This document shows positions 16,570-24,812 of a stretch of DNA of 31,371 nucleotides, in pieces. Below the pieces are notes generated by a model. It was given only the letters and a program-made list of their open reading frames with translations, had not been told where the DNA came from and did no database searches. Position 1 is the stretch's first letter; each line of letters starts with the position of its first letter. The stretch is from the NCBI GenBank assembly GCA_964424455.1, contig CAYRJA010000029.1, forward strand, positions 1 to 31,371, in the 5' to 3' direction. The DNA comes from CAYRJA01 sp964424455 (lineage in GTDB: Bacteria; Bacteroidota; Bacteroidia; Chitinophagales; UBA10324). The translations under genes and the position numbers were made by a program.

Positions 16570-17454
16570 TTAATTTTCCGACAGTGCATTTGCACCGCTT
16601 ACGATTTCAGTAAGTTCTGTGGTAATTGCCGCCTGACGCGCACGGTTATACATGATGCGCAGTTCCTTCAGGATTTCATTGGCATTTTCTGATGCTTTGT
16701 CCATTGCAGTCATTCGGGCGCCATGTTCAGAAGCATTAGAGTCGAGCAGCACTTTGAAGAATTGAGTATTCAGAATCTTTGGAATCAGAAAATTAATCAA
16801 CTCTTCTTTATCAGGTTCAAAAATGAAATCTGTTTTTAGATTTTTAGAACTCCCATCGCTTTTTACAGGAGCTATAGGAAGGAAATTTTCAACATTAAAT
16901 ATTTGTGTTGCAGCATTTTTAAACTGACTGTAAATAATTTCAATGGCATCGAATGTGCCATCAGCAAATTTATCCATCAGGAATTTTGATGCTGCTGACG
17001 AATTCTCAAAATTCAACTGACTGAAAAGTTGCCAGAAATCATTTATCGTTTTGTGGTTAAGGCGGCGAAAATATTCATACGATTTTTTTCCAATCGGCAT
17101 TACTGTAACATTTCCTGCCTGTGCCTGTGCTGCATACTTTTCCTGAATAGTTCTGCGGGAAAGCTTTAAAAGATTAGAATTGAAACCGCCGCATAAACCT
17201 CTGTCAGATGTTACAACTACGAGTAACACATTTTTTACTTCGCGCCTGTTGGCATAAATGACAGTACTGTCGGAGCCGGAAACAATATTCTCCATCATGT
17301 CCTTCAGTTTGTTAGAGTAAGGACGCATCTGCAGAATTTTATCCTGTGCCTTACGCAACTTAGCAGCGCTCACCATTTTCATTGCTTTGGTGATTTGCTG
17401 GGTGTTACCAACTGACTTAATCCGGTTTCTTACTTCTTTTAAATTCCCTGGCAT
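16570..17454 (-). CDS. atpG: ATP synthase F1 subunit gamma
   Basis: This 294-residue protein is the central rotor stalk of F1. The N-terminal helix signature EVRNRIKSVGNTQQITKAMKMVSAAKLRKAQ and the C-terminal helix ASENANEILKELRIMYNRARQAAITTELTEIVSGANAL are both near identical to the family pattern. Length is normal. It is the last gene of the atpB-E-F-H-A-G unit, 52 bp after atpA. The genes for beta and epsilon are not in this window, as is usual in Bacteroidota, where atpD-atpC lie elsewhere. Confidence 0.97.
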   Translation of the reverse strand: MPGNLKEVRNRIKSVGNTQQITKAMKMVSAAKLRKAQDKILQMRPYSNKLKDMMENIVSGSDSTVIYANRREVKNVLLVVVTSDRGLCGGFNSNLLKLSRRTIQEKYAAQAQAGNVTVMPIGKKSYEYFRRLNHKTINDFWQLFSQLNFENSSAASKFLMDKFADGTFDAIEIIYSQFKNAATQIFNVENFLPIAPVKSDGSSKNLKTDFIFEPDKEELINFLIPKILNTQFFKVLLDSNASEHGARMTAMDKASENANEILKELRIMYNRARQAAITTELTEIVSGANALSEN

Positions 17455-17506
17455 AGTTTAAAGTTTACGGTAGAAATCAGATATCTACTACCTACTTTCT
17501 CATATC

Positions 17507-19087
17507 TCATTTAGCATACCTTGGCTCTACTTCCTTCGCCACTTGTTTTAAAACTGAAGTTGCTTCATCACTTAAATTACCCGTCTTTAAAGTATCCAGA
17601 ACATTTTTATGCTTCAGTTCAAGTACATTCAGGAAGTCAAATTCAAAATCTCTTACACGGTTCACGGCAACTTTTCCAAGTAACCCGTTTGTTCCGAGAT
17701 AAATAATTGCAATCTGCTGCTCTACTCTCAGTGGAGAAAATTGTTTTTGTTTCAGCACTTCCACATTTCTTGCTCCTTTATCTAATACCGCCTTAGTGGC
17801 AGCATCCAAATCAGATCCGAACTTTGAAAATGCTTCCAGTTCACGGTATTGTGCCTGATCTAATTTCAAAGTACCGGCAACCTTTTTCATTGACTTAATC
17901 TGAGCATTTCCACCCACACGCGAAACCGAAATACCCACATTAATTGCAGGACGAACGCCTGAGTTAAACAGGTTTGACTCAAGGAATATCTGCCCGTCGG
18001 TAATAGAAATCACATTGGTTGGAATATAAGCAGACACATCACCCGCTTGTGTTTCAATAATCGGAAGAGCCGTTAATGAGCCGCCGCCTTTTACCATCGG
18101 ACGAATTGTGTCCGGCAAATCGTTCATCTTTTTAGCAATGTCATCATTACTGATAACCTTTGCGGCACGCTCCAATAAACGGGAGTGTAAGTAGAAAATA
18201 TCTCCGGGATAAGCTTCACGACCGGGAGGACGTTTCAGTAACAGCGAAACTTCACGGTAGGAAACCGCTTGTTTTGATAAATCATCATAGATAATCAGAG
18301 CCGGACGACCTGAATCGCGGAAGAATTCACCTATGGCACATCCTGCAAAGGGCGAATAGAACTGTAACGGAGCAGGGTCTGATGCCGAAGCAGCTACAAT
18401 TACAGAATAAGCCATGGCGCCGTTTTCTTCCAGCGTTTTTGCAACATTCGCAATGGTAGAATTCTTCTGTCCGGTTGCTACATAAATACAATAAACAGGT
18501 TGCCCCTTTTCATAAAATTCTTTTTGATTGATAATTGTGTCGAGTGCAATTGCTGTTTTCCCTGTCTGGCGGTCGCCGATAATCAACTCACGCTGACCAC
18601 GGCCAATCGGAATCATTGCATCAATAGCTTTGATACCGGTTTGCAGTGGTTCTTTAACCGGCTCGCGGAAGATTACACCGGGAGCTTTTCTTTCCAAAGG
18701 CATTTCATACAACTGTCCTTTGAGAGGTCCTTTTCCGTCAATCGGCTGACCGAGTGTATTTACTACTCTGCCCAACATTCCTTCACCCACATTAATGGAT
18801 GCGATTTTTCCCGTACGGCGAACCGTTTCCCCCTCTTTGATTCCTTCGCTGGAACCCATCAGTACCGCACCTACATTATCTTCTTCAAGGTTCAACACGA
18901 TAGCTTTTACGCCATTTTCAAACTCAACGAGTTCACCCGAACGAGCTTTGGTTAATCCGTATATGCGGGCAATGCCATCACCCACCTGTAACACGGTTCC
19001 TACTTCTTCCAGTTCAGCGGCTGATTTAAAATTAGAGAGCTGTTCTCTCAGTATTGCTGATATTTCATCTGGTCTTACTTCTGCCAT
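17507..19087 (-). CDS. atpA: ATP synthase F1 subunit alpha
   Basis: This 526-residue protein carries the Walker A loop GDRQTGKTAIALD near residue 170, the ALIIYDDLSKQA segment, and the alpha-specific signature PAINVGISVSRVGG. It binds non-catalytic ATP and forms the F1 hexamer with beta. Length is normal for the family. It lies between atpH, with a 111-bp gap, and atpG. The gap after atpH holds an 11-bp direct repeat (TTTATGCCTTA at 19177-19187 and 19191-19201) of no evident function. Confidence 0.98.
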   Translation of the reverse strand: MAEVRPDEISAILREQLSNFKSAAELEEVGTVLQVGDGIARIYGLTKARSGELVEFENGVKAIVLNLEEDNVGAVLMGSSEGIKEGETVRRTGKIASINVGEGMLGRVVNTLGQPIDGKGPLKGQLYEMPLERKAPGVIFREPVKEPLQTGIKAIDAMIPIGRGQRELIIGDRQTGKTAIALDTIINQKEFYEKGQPVYCIYVATGQKNSTIANVAKTLEENGAMAYSVIVAASASDPAPLQFYSPFAGCAIGEFFRDSGRPALIIYDDLSKQAVSYREVSLLLKRPPGREAYPGDIFYLHSRLLERAAKVISNDDIAKKMNDLPDTIRPMVKGGGSLTALPIIETQAGDVSAYIPTNVISITDGQIFLESNLFNSGVRPAINVGISVSRVGGNAQIKSMKKVAGTLKLDQAQYRELEAFSKFGSDLDAATKAVLDKGARNVEVLKQKQFSPLRVEQQIAIIYLGTNGLLGKVAVNRVRDFEFDFLNVLELKHKNVLDTLKTGNLSDEATSVLKQVAKEVEPRYAK

Positions 19088-19198
19088 AATTTAGTTTTTT
19101 ATTAAATTAGGTTATTGATTTTATTAATAACAATTGATGTCGCATATAACACTAAGAGTTCTGTACTATTTACTGTTTTATGCCTTATCATTTATGCC

Positions 19199-19756
19199 TT
19201 AGAATTTCTTTACATATTCATTGTCAGCAAAACCATCGTCAATTATGCTGAGCGCCCGCGATACGCTGGAATCAAACATTTTGTCACCGTATTGTAACAC
19301 AAACCCACCGATGATGGATTCATCCACTGTATTTTGCAGTTCCACAGTCCCTACTTCAGCGTCTTTTTTCAGCAATGCGGAAATTTGTGCGAGCATAGCA
19401 TTATCCATAGGTACTGCTGTAGTCACTTTTACCGGAGTAATGTTTTTTGTCTTATTGTATTGCTCAATGAAACTCTGGGCAAATTCAGGAAGATGCTCTT
19501 CCCTGTGCTTGCTTACTGCAAGCCGTAAAAAAGCTCCTGTTATCGGGTGAACATCGCCGAATATTCTGTCAATCACCTTTTGTTTCTTGTCTGCATGAAT
19601 GATGGGATTACGCAACATCAAAATCAAATCTTGGTTAGACTTCAACGCTTCATGAATGCGGCGGACATCTTTATTCACCTCCTCCAACTGGTTTTTCTGA
19701 ATGGCAAGGTCTTTCAATGATTTGGCGTAACGATATGCTAATCTGAATGCCGACAT
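19199..19756 (-). CDS. atpH: ATP synthase F1 subunit delta
   Basis: This 185-residue protein is the OSCP/delta subunit, which links the peripheral stalk to F1. An N-terminal helical domain (AFRLAYRYAKSLKDLAIQKNQLEEV) and a C-terminal portion with VDESIIGGFVLQYGDKMFDSSV match the family signature. It starts three bases after the atpF stop codon, so the two genes are translationally coupled. Confidence 0.95.
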   Translation of the reverse strand: MSAFRLAYRYAKSLKDLAIQKNQLEEVNKDVRRIHEALKSNQDLILMLRNPIIHADKKQKVIDRIFGDVHPITGAFLRLAVSKHREEHLPEFAQSFIEQYNKTKNITPVKVTTAVPMDNAMLAQISALLKKDAEVGTVELQNTVDESIIGGFVLQYGDKMFDSSVSRALSIIDDGFADNEYVKKF

Positions 19757-19759
19757 TCC

Positions 19760-20254
19760 TTAGTTCAATTTTGCTTCTTTAACTAATGTACCGATATATT
19801 TTACCTGCTCATCTTTGTTGCTGAGTTCACGGCGAAGAATTTTTTCCGAAATGTCAAGTACTAAAGTTCCTGCTGCATTCTTCACTTCAATGATAGCTGC
19901 CATTTTCTGATTTTCTATTTCGCGTTTTGCTTCTTCAATCAGCTTGCTCCCTTCTGCTTTGGCTTTCTCGCGTGCTTCACTGATAATTGAATCTTTGATG
20001 TCTTTTGCTTCTTTCAGAATCTGGCTGCGCTCTTGACGTGCTTCATTCAGCAGTTGCTCGTGCTGGCTTTTCATTGATGCCATTTCCTGTTTTGTGCGCT
20101 CAGCCGTTTGCAAGGTATCGTTAATGTGTTGTTCCCTTTCATCCAATGCTTTTAGGATGGGTTTCCATGCAAATTTTGTAAGTAGAAAAAGTACAGCAAG
20201 AAAAATAACTGCTGTCCAGAAGATGAGTCCGAGATCAGGTTTTAGTAAGTCCAT
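19760..20254 (-). CDS. atpF: ATP synthase Fo subunit b
   Basis: This 164-residue protein has a single N-terminal membrane helix (about residues 8-28, LIFWTAVIFLAVLFLLTKF), then a long charged coiled coil (about 35-140) rich in Glu, Lys and Ala, typical of the stator stalk. The motif WKPILKALDEREQHI directly after the membrane helix is characteristic. It is separated from the upstream atpE by 121 bp that contain a strong terminator-like stem-loop, so its expression may be lower than that of atpE. Confidence 0.95.
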   Translation of the reverse strand: MDLLKPDLGLIFWTAVIFLAVLFLLTKFAWKPILKALDEREQHINDTLQTAERTKQEMASMKSQHEQLLNEARQERSQILKEAKDIKDSIISEAREKAKAEGSKLIEEAKREIENQKMAAIIEVKNAAGTLVLDISEKILRRELSNKDEQVKYIGTLVKEAKLN

Positions 20255-20326
20255 TTTATTAAGTACAAATTAGAATTCAAAAATCAGTATTACTATTTCA
20301 TTTTTTCAATTCACGGTCTGTAATTG

Positions 20327-20365
20327 AAAAACTCATCCGCAACCAACCGTTGCGGATGAGTTTTT
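20327..20365 (-). terminator. Strong stem-loop terminator between atpE and atpF
   Basis: ACTCATCCGCAAC (20331-20343) pairs perfectly with GTTGCGGATGAGT (20349-20361) over a five-base loop. Flanking A and T tracts extend the stem to 17 bp and leave a T run on either strand, as in a bidirectional intrinsic terminator. On the operon's strand it begins about 11 bases after the atpE stop codon and 73 bases before the atpF start. It lies inside what should be one operon, so it likely acts as a partial terminator or as a 3' end that stabilises the atpE transcript. Confidence 0.85.
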
Positions 20366-20375
20366 TTGTTTTTGC

Positions 20376-20630
20376 TTAGAGGAAAAGAACCAGCACACAC
20401 ACAACCACCGCAAACAGCGCAACTCCTTCTACCAGAGCTGCGGTGATGATCATGTTAGCGCGGATATCGCCCATAGCTTCCGGCTGGCGTGCAATGGATT
20501 CGAGAGCGCTTTTCCCGATTAATCCCACACCAATACCTGCGCCAATGGCAGCAAATCCTGCCCCGATGCCTGCGCCCATCTGAGCGATACCATCCATGGC
20601 TAAGAACAAAACATTGAGTAATTGAAACAT
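20376..20630 (-). CDS. atpE: ATP synthase Fo subunit c
   Basis: This 84-residue protein is two membrane helices joined by the polar loop ARQPE (residues 47-51). The first helix carries a glycine repeat (GAGIGAGFAAIGAGIGVG). Glu68 in AALVEGVALF is the ion-carrying carboxylate; a glycine follows it and the sodium-type Glu-Ser/Thr pair is absent, so it is probably a proton c-ring. Many copies form the ring, which makes the terminator directly downstream of this gene notable for stoichiometry. Confidence 0.97.
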   Translation of the reverse strand: MFQLLNVLFLAMDGIAQMGAGIGAGFAAIGAGIGVGLIGKSALESIARQPEAMGDIRANMIITAALVEGVALFAVVVCVLVLFL

Positions 20631-20669
20631 AATTGAATTGATTTATGAGTGAAAAAAGAAAATTAAATT

Positions 20670-21725
20670 TTAATGGTGTTTCGGCTCCACAGCCGCCTCG
20701 CTGATGAACAATGCAGAGAGGATGGTAAAAATGTATGCCTGAAGCGCTGCTACCAGCAACTCCAGAAAGTAAATGAAAATTGAAAATGCAACAGAAAAAA
20801 CAGAAATACCCATACCTGCCCAAACATTCATTTCTGAAAAAATGAAAATGAGTGAAAGGAAGCTGAGTACTATCAAATGTCCGGCAGTCATGTTAGCAAA
20901 AAGCCGGATAAGCAGAGCAAACGGCTTAGTAAACATTCCCAGAATTTCTACCGGAACCAGTATAATCATTACAGGTATCGGTACACCGGGAGGCGCAAGT
21001 ATATGCCTCCAGTAATGTCTTTTTGAACTGAACAGGGTAATGATAAAAGTGAATACAGCCAGCGTACAGGTAACTGCAATATTTCCTGTAACATTTGCTG
21101 AACCGGGAAACAATCCGAGCATATTATTTACCCATATAAAAAAGAAAATGGTAAGTAAATAAGGTAAGTATTTATTTGCCTTATGACCGAGCATTGGTCT
21201 GGCTATTTCATCACGAACAAAAATAACTATCACTTCCAGCAGGTTTTGCAATCCTTTTGGAGCGGAGTGCCCTCTGGTAGAGTATTTCTTTGCTACTGAA
21301 AAGAATAATAAAATCAGGATGGTAACGCTGATTAATATCTGAACCACATTCTTGGTAATGGAGAAATCGTAAAAGGAAGAACCGTCTGTACTGGTAATTT
21401 TATGGTCTGCATTCAGTTGATAATACTTATATGTATCACCATGAGCAATACGGCTGAACGAGAAAATATCGAATCCGTGCTGCGTGTTGTAAAGAATTAC
21501 CGGAAGTTGTATTGAAATATGTTTATGACTTCCATCTGAATTTTGTAATGAAAAGAAGTGCCATTCATGGTTGTCGCCAATGTGTTCCATAATCATAGAA
21601 CCCGGCTTAAATTTCTCTTTCTGACCATGCTCTTCATGTTTTGTATTCGCTTCAGCCAATACAGGAAGTGAAACCCAGTAAAAAAGGGCAAGAAAAAGAG
21701 AATTTCTCAGCAAAAAACGAAACAT
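20670..21725 (-). CDS. atpB: ATP synthase Fo subunit a
   Basis: The start at ATG 21725 gives 351 residues. It begins with a signal-peptide-like segment (MFRFLLRNSLFLALFYW to LAEA) and an extended periplasmic region rich in His and Glu, as in other Bacteroidota subunits a. An in-frame ATG at 21773 exists but lies upstream of a TAnnTTTG element, which argues against it. The essential arginine lies in PFALLIRLFANMTAGHL, and the last helices contain LELLVAALQAYIFTILSALF. It forms the half-channels for protons against the c-ring. It is the first gene of the atp unit, followed by atpE after 39 bp. Confidence 0.95.
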   Translation of the reverse strand: MFRFLLRNSLFLALFYWVSLPVLAEANTKHEEHGQKEKFKPGSMIMEHIGDNHEWHFFSLQNSDGSHKHISIQLPVILYNTQHGFDIFSFSRIAHGDTYKYYQLNADHKITSTDGSSFYDFSITKNVVQILISVTILILLFFSVAKKYSTRGHSAPKGLQNLLEVIVIFVRDEIARPMLGHKANKYLPYLLTIFFFIWVNNMLGLFPGSANVTGNIAVTCTLAVFTFIITLFSSKRHYWRHILAPPGVPIPVMIILVPVEILGMFTKPFALLIRLFANMTAGHLIVLSFLSLIFIFSEMNVWAGMGISVFSVAFSIFIYFLELLVAALQAYIFTILSALFISEAAVEPKHH

Positions 21726-21752
21726 CCTAAGGAAATTTTCTATTTGAGCGCG

Positions 21753-21760
21753 CAAAGATA
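21753..21760 (-). promoter_or_regulatory. -7 promoter element of the atp operon
   Basis: On the minus strand this reads TATCTTTG, an exact TAnnTTTG, 27 bp upstream of the atpB start at 21725. A matching -33 TTTG is not obvious at the expected distance; TTTC is the nearest. The element favours the shorter atpB start. Confidence 0.5.
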
Positions 21761-21809
21761 ACCGCCGAAACAAGAAAAGGAAATGACAGAAGGAATATTT
21801 TATAGTTCT

Positions 21810-22007
21810 CTATTCTGCTATCAAAGTTACATTAACAGCATTCAGTCCTTTCTTGCCTTCAATTACATCAAAAGTCACCTTATCGCCTTCACGAATGTTT
21901 GTTTTTACGCCGGACATGTGAACGAAAACATCCTGTCCGCTTTCTTCGTCTTCAATAAACCCGTAACCTTTCGGGTAGTTGTAGAATTTAACTTTACCTT
22001 TTTTCAT
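21810..22007 (-). CDS. Cold-shock domain protein (CspA family)
   Basis: This 65-residue protein is a single cold-shock domain. It has the RNA-binding motifs GKVKFYNYPKGYGFIED (RNP1-like) and DVFVHMSGV (RNP2-like). It acts as a single-stranded nucleic-acid binding protein or RNA chaperone. The start at ATG 22007 is chosen because the domain begins there; the frame is open 15 codons further upstream without domain character. It lies just upstream of atpB on the same strand (85 bp) but has its own promoter, and it is divergent from pnuC. Confidence 0.93.
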   Translation of the reverse strand: MKKGKVKFYNYPKGYGFIEDEESGQDVFVHMSGVKTNIREGDKVTFDVIEGKKGLNAVNVTLIAE

Positions 22008-22017
22008 AGTTAGTGCG

Positions 22018-22047
22018 CAAATGTAAAAAACGAACTCAAAAAACAAA
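22018..22047 (-). promoter_or_regulatory. Promoter of the cold-shock gene
   Basis: On the minus strand, TTTG (22047-22044) and TACATTTG (22025-22018) match the Bacteroidota -33 and -7 elements, with an 18-bp spacer. Only 10 bp separate the -7 element from the ATG at 22007, so the transcript would have a very short 5' leader, unlike the long structured leaders of many cold-shock mRNAs. Confidence 0.6.
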
Positions 22048-22186
22048 TTCATGCTTAGTGAAAACGGATTGTTTTTTCCTTCCCCGAGCTACTCTATAGC
22101 TGCTCCTTGAAGCCAGACAGAGAATTCTAAGGCAAAACCAAATTAAATTTCTACCAGCATAAAATATTTCTCTTGATATTTACGGC

Positions 22187-22792
22187 ATGGTAACGCTGCA
22201 GCATTTTTTTACATCCTTTTGGAACGCAATTACTCCTCTTGAGTTAACAGGATTCATCTTCGCCCTTCTTTACTCTCTCTTCGCAAGCTATGAAAAGCCG
22301 TGGTGCTGGCCATTTGCAATTATCAGCGCCGGAATTTTTACTTATCTCTTTTTCAAAGACAATGTGAAGCTACAGGGTTCGCTGCAACTGTTCTACCTGC
22401 TGATGGCTTTTTATGGATGGTATGAATGGCTTTATGGCAAGCGCGAATCGCAGCCGCTGCACGTTATTTCTTTACCGTTGAACAAAATCCTGCTGCTGCT
22501 GCTGCTTGGCATCCCGTTTACCGTAGGCGGAGCGCTGCTCAACCAGTACTATAATGCCGACATGCCCTGGCTTGACAGCGTTATTACTATCTATTCGCTC
22601 ATCGGCACATGGATGATGGCGAAAAAAGTGATTCAAAACTGGTTGTTTTGGATAATTGTTGATCCGCTCAGCGTGTGGTTCTTTGCATCACGCGGGCTCT
22701 ATCTTATCGCTTTTCTCTTCCTTCTTTATACACTCATTGCAATCTTCGGGTATTTCAAGTGGAGGAGGCAACTGAAGATGCAAAATGCATAA
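22187..22792 (+). CDS. pnuC: Nicotinamide riboside transporter PnuC
   Basis: This 201-residue membrane protein has about seven hydrophobic segments and the PnuC pattern, including NVKLQGSLQLFYLLMAFYGWYEWLYG and the late segment KKVIQNWLFWIIVDPLSVWFF. It imports nicotinamide riboside by facilitated diffusion, driven by phosphorylation inside the cell. The next gene encodes the NadR-like kinase that would supply this trapping step. Length is close to the family norm. No riboswitch was recognised in the 180 bp upstream, which it shares with the divergent cold-shock gene. Confidence 0.92.
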   Translation: MVTLQHFFTSFWNAITPLELTGFIFALLYSLFASYEKPWCWPFAIISAGIFTYLFFKDNVKLQGSLQLFYLLMAFYGWYEWLYGKRESQPLHVISLPLNKILLLLLLGIPFTVGGALLNQYYNADMPWLDSVITIYSLIGTWMMAKKVIQNWLFWIIVDPLSVWFFASRGLYLIAFLFLLYTLIAIFGYFKWRRQLKMQNA

Positions 22793-22817
22793 TTCTATTC
22801 ATTCAATCTCACCCCGC

Positions 22818-22837
22818 CCTTCTCCTAAGGGAGAAGG
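22818..22837. repeat. Short palindromic hairpin between pnuC and the NadR-like gene
   Basis: CCTTCTCC and GGAGAAGG form an 8-bp stem over a TAAG loop. The sequence resembles the short GC-rich palindromes that recur between genes in many bacterial genomes. The right arm contains AAGGAG about 20 bases before the GTG start of the next gene, too far for a normal ribosome-binding site. Its function is unknown. Confidence 0.4.
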
Positions 22838-22855
22838 AGTCCAAAGAGTTGATCA

Positions 22856-23374
22856 GTGAAAAAAAATCTGATTAAAGTAGCCATCGTTGGTCCCGAATCA
22901 TCGGGAAAAACATTTCTTGCTGAAAAACTTGCCTTGCACTACCAATGTTTGTGGGTTCCCGAATATGCGCGGGAATATTTAGAAGGATTCAATCATCCCT
23001 ATACGAAAGAAGATGTGGAAAAAATTGCCAAAGGGCAGTTAGCTGCAGAAGATGCCGCGGTAAAAAAATCAAAATCACTTTTGATTTGCGACACGAACCT
23101 ATTGGTGATTAAAATCTGGATGGACTACAAATACGGGAACGCTCCACAATGGATTGAAGAAGAAATTATTCACCGAAAATATCATCTGCACTTGCTTATG
23201 GCTCCTGACATTCCCTATGAATATGATCCGCTGCGCGAAAACCCGGAGAAAGGGGAGTATTTCTTTGAAAAATATGAGCAGCTCCTTGTTTCGCTGAAAA
23301 CAACTTACCGGGTTATTTCTGGTAAAAATCGTATCCAAAAATCAATTTCAACAATCGAAAAGTTTTCAATTTAA
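22856..23374 (+). CDS. NadR-like ribosylnicotinamide kinase / AAA ATPase
   Basis: This 172-residue P-loop protein starts with GTG and has Walker A GPESSGKT at residues 12-19. The segments PEYAREYL, KGQLAAED and ICDTNLLVIKIW are typical of the NadR kinase domain. It phosphorylates nicotinamide riboside to NMN with ATP, completing uptake by the PnuC encoded 63 bp upstream. The nucleotidyltransferase and DNA-binding parts of enterobacterial NadR are absent, as in other stand-alone kinases. The family is firm; the substrate follows from the pairing. Confidence 0.85.
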   Translation: MKKNLIKVAIVGPESSGKTFLAEKLALHYQCLWVPEYAREYLEGFNHPYTKEDVEKIAKGQLAAEDAAVKKSKSLLICDTNLLVIKIWMDYKYGNAPQWIEEEIIHRKYHLHLLMAPDIPYEYDPLRENPEKGEYFFEKYEQLLVSLKTTYRVISGKNRIQKSISTIEKFSI

Positions 23375-23375
23375 C

Positions 23376-23575
23376 TAGGACTTACGCAAATTAACACAAT
23401 GATGGGGAAAAATACTTAAAAAAAGGGGGAGAAATTAAGGGTGGATGCTCGTAAACGATAATATTCAAAAAAGAATCCTATGAAAACCACCTTAAATCTA
23501 TATTACCAGTATTTAGTAAGCAGCCAAACTAATTACACCGCAACTAAGTCATGTGCTTACACCTGTGCGTGGCTT
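23376..23575 (+). mobile_element. Remnant of an insertion sequence (left end and start of a transposase)
   Basis: Directly after the kinase gene comes AGGACTTACGCAAATT, which resembles the terminal repeats of several insertion sequences. A frame then begins at 23480 with MKTTLNLYYQYLVSSQTNYT, like the N-terminus of an IS701/IS4-type transposase, and runs out of family similarity after about 22 residues; it stops at 23582. The rest of the element is missing. The scrap marks the edge between housekeeping genes on the left and the copper locus on the right, suggesting that a mobile element took part in placing that locus here. The exact IS family is uncertain. Confidence 0.5.
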
Positions 23576-24812
23576 AATAGGTAAATGTCAAACCTGCCCC
23601 GAATCCCATGTCGCTGTCGTAATGGGTGGAAGCTGAAATGTATTTGCTTAGGATGTATCTGGCTCCAACACTGTATTCAAGGTCGGTGTTGAACATTCCC
23701 CAAAGTCTGAGTCGCTTGGTGATGGGAATGTCGTCTCTTGAAATTTGCAATCTCACATACCCTGTATGGTCAAACCTGAGGTCTGCAACAATGAAAAATG
23801 GCATCGTGTATTGCAAACCAAAACAAGCAACACCTCTGTCATTTTTTGTGCTTGTTTGTTGGAAAATATTTTTCTCTTCCTGATGTCCTTCTCTGTATCT
23901 CCAATCCCACCCTGTATAGATTAAGAGAAACTGGTTTTTGTCAAGGTAACGCCCAAAATGACTTTCTGTTTCAAAACCTGCTTGCTTATTATATCCTAAA
24001 CGCCATTCAACATCAAATTTCCAACGAGTATTCATTAACGAAACTTCTCCATCGCTGCCGTTGGTTTCTAAGCCAACTTCTGCACCTAAATAAAACCGTC
24101 TGTCATCAGCATATACCTTTCTTAATGCCTTTTTGGGATTGGGTATTTGAGGATTGGGAGGAGTGTTTTCATAAGTGAAAATTCTTCCCATGCCCGCCAT
24201 CATGTGATAAAGGATGTGGCAATGAAAATACCAATCACCATATTCTTCCGAAGCGTTAAATTCAATGGTGTCGGTTTCCATTGGCATGATGTCCAGCACG
24301 TTTTTCAGTGGTGCATAATCGCCTTGTCCGTTCACGATGCGGAAAAAGTGTCCGTGTAAGTGCATGGGATGACGCATCATGGAGTTATTGGTTACGATGA
24401 TGCGGATGTTTTCTCCGGCTTTGATTTTTATTTTATCACTTTCCGAAATTGCTTTTTTATTCACTGTCCAAACATATCTGTTCATGTTTCCTGTTAGCTC
24501 AAAGTGCAATTCTCTGAAAGGGACATCAGGCAAAGTTGTTTTTACCGGTGATTTGAGCATAGCGTAATTAAGTGTAATCGGCATTTCCATTTCTTGCTCA
24601 TGATGGTGATGATGTTCGGATTGTTTCTTTCTCTTCTTTCTTTTCGATTCAAGCTCGCCTGAAATTTCAGGATACATTACCACATTCATATCCATTTGCT
24701 GTAAACTCATATTCATGCCCATATCTTTCATGTTGCCGCCAACAGTCATCATGTCATTCATCATCTGCATTCCTTCAAAATATTTTAATCGCTTCAAGGG
24801 CTTTTGTTCCAT
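23574..24812 (-). CDS. Multicopper oxidase C-terminal part fused to CopB-like outer-membrane barrel (frameshifted piece)
   Basis: This 412-residue frame carries the end of a CopA-type copper oxidase. A Met-rich copper-binding stretch (residues 15-47, many MxxM) and a His run (67-71) precede the third cupredoxin domain with HPMHLHGH (148-155) and the type-1 copper motif HCHILYHMMAGM (197-208). About 190 further residues (225-412) look like a small outer-membrane barrel of CopB type, ending in GLTFTY. It continues the next entry in another frame. One extra G in the run of five at 24818-24822 (C on the plus strand) would join them as LGRGDRMEQKPLKRL, so this is one gene split by a one-base deficit. 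Programmed frameshifting at the G run is possible but unproven. Confidence 0.85.
   Translation of the reverse strand: MEQKPLKRLKYFEGMQMMNDMMTVGGNMKDMGMNMSLQQMDMNVVMYPEISGELESKRKKRKKQSEHHHHHEQEMEMPITLNYAMLKSPVKTTLPDVPFRELHFELTGNMNRYVWTVNKKAISESDKIKIKAGENIRIIVTNNSMMRHPMHLHGHFFRIVNGQGDYAPLKNVLDIMPMETDTIEFNASEEYGDWYFHCHILYHMMAGMGRIFTYENTPPNPQIPNPKKALRKVYADDRRFYLGAEVGLETNGSDGEVSLMNTRWKFDVEWRLGYNKQAGFETESHFGRYLDKNQFLLIYTGWDWRYREGHQEEKNIFQQTSTKNDRGVACFGLQYTMPFFIVADLRFDHTGYVRLQISRDDIPITKRLRLWGMFNTDLEYSVGARYILSKYISASTHYDSDMGFGAGLTFTY

Noticed and set aside
18500..19094. Open frames on the plus strand opposite atpA
   Set aside because: They are antisense shadows of a highly conserved gene and show no domain.
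19177..19201. Direct repeat TTTATGCCTTA at the end of atpH
   Set aside because: There are two copies only, AT-rich, with no associated structure; chance or a small duplication is enough.
21726..21773. Longer start for atpB
   Set aside because: An exact TAnnTTTG element lies between the two ATGs, and the signal peptide begins at the inner one.
22080..22110. Small hairpin AGCTA...TAGCT between the cold-shock gene and pnuC
   Set aside because: It has only a five-base stem, no T run, and lies between divergent genes where a terminator is not expected.
24570..24640. His-rich tract of the oxidase as a low-complexity artefact
   Set aside because: It lies in frame between Met-rich and cupredoxin segments, as expected for a copper-binding linker, so it is treated as real coding sequence.
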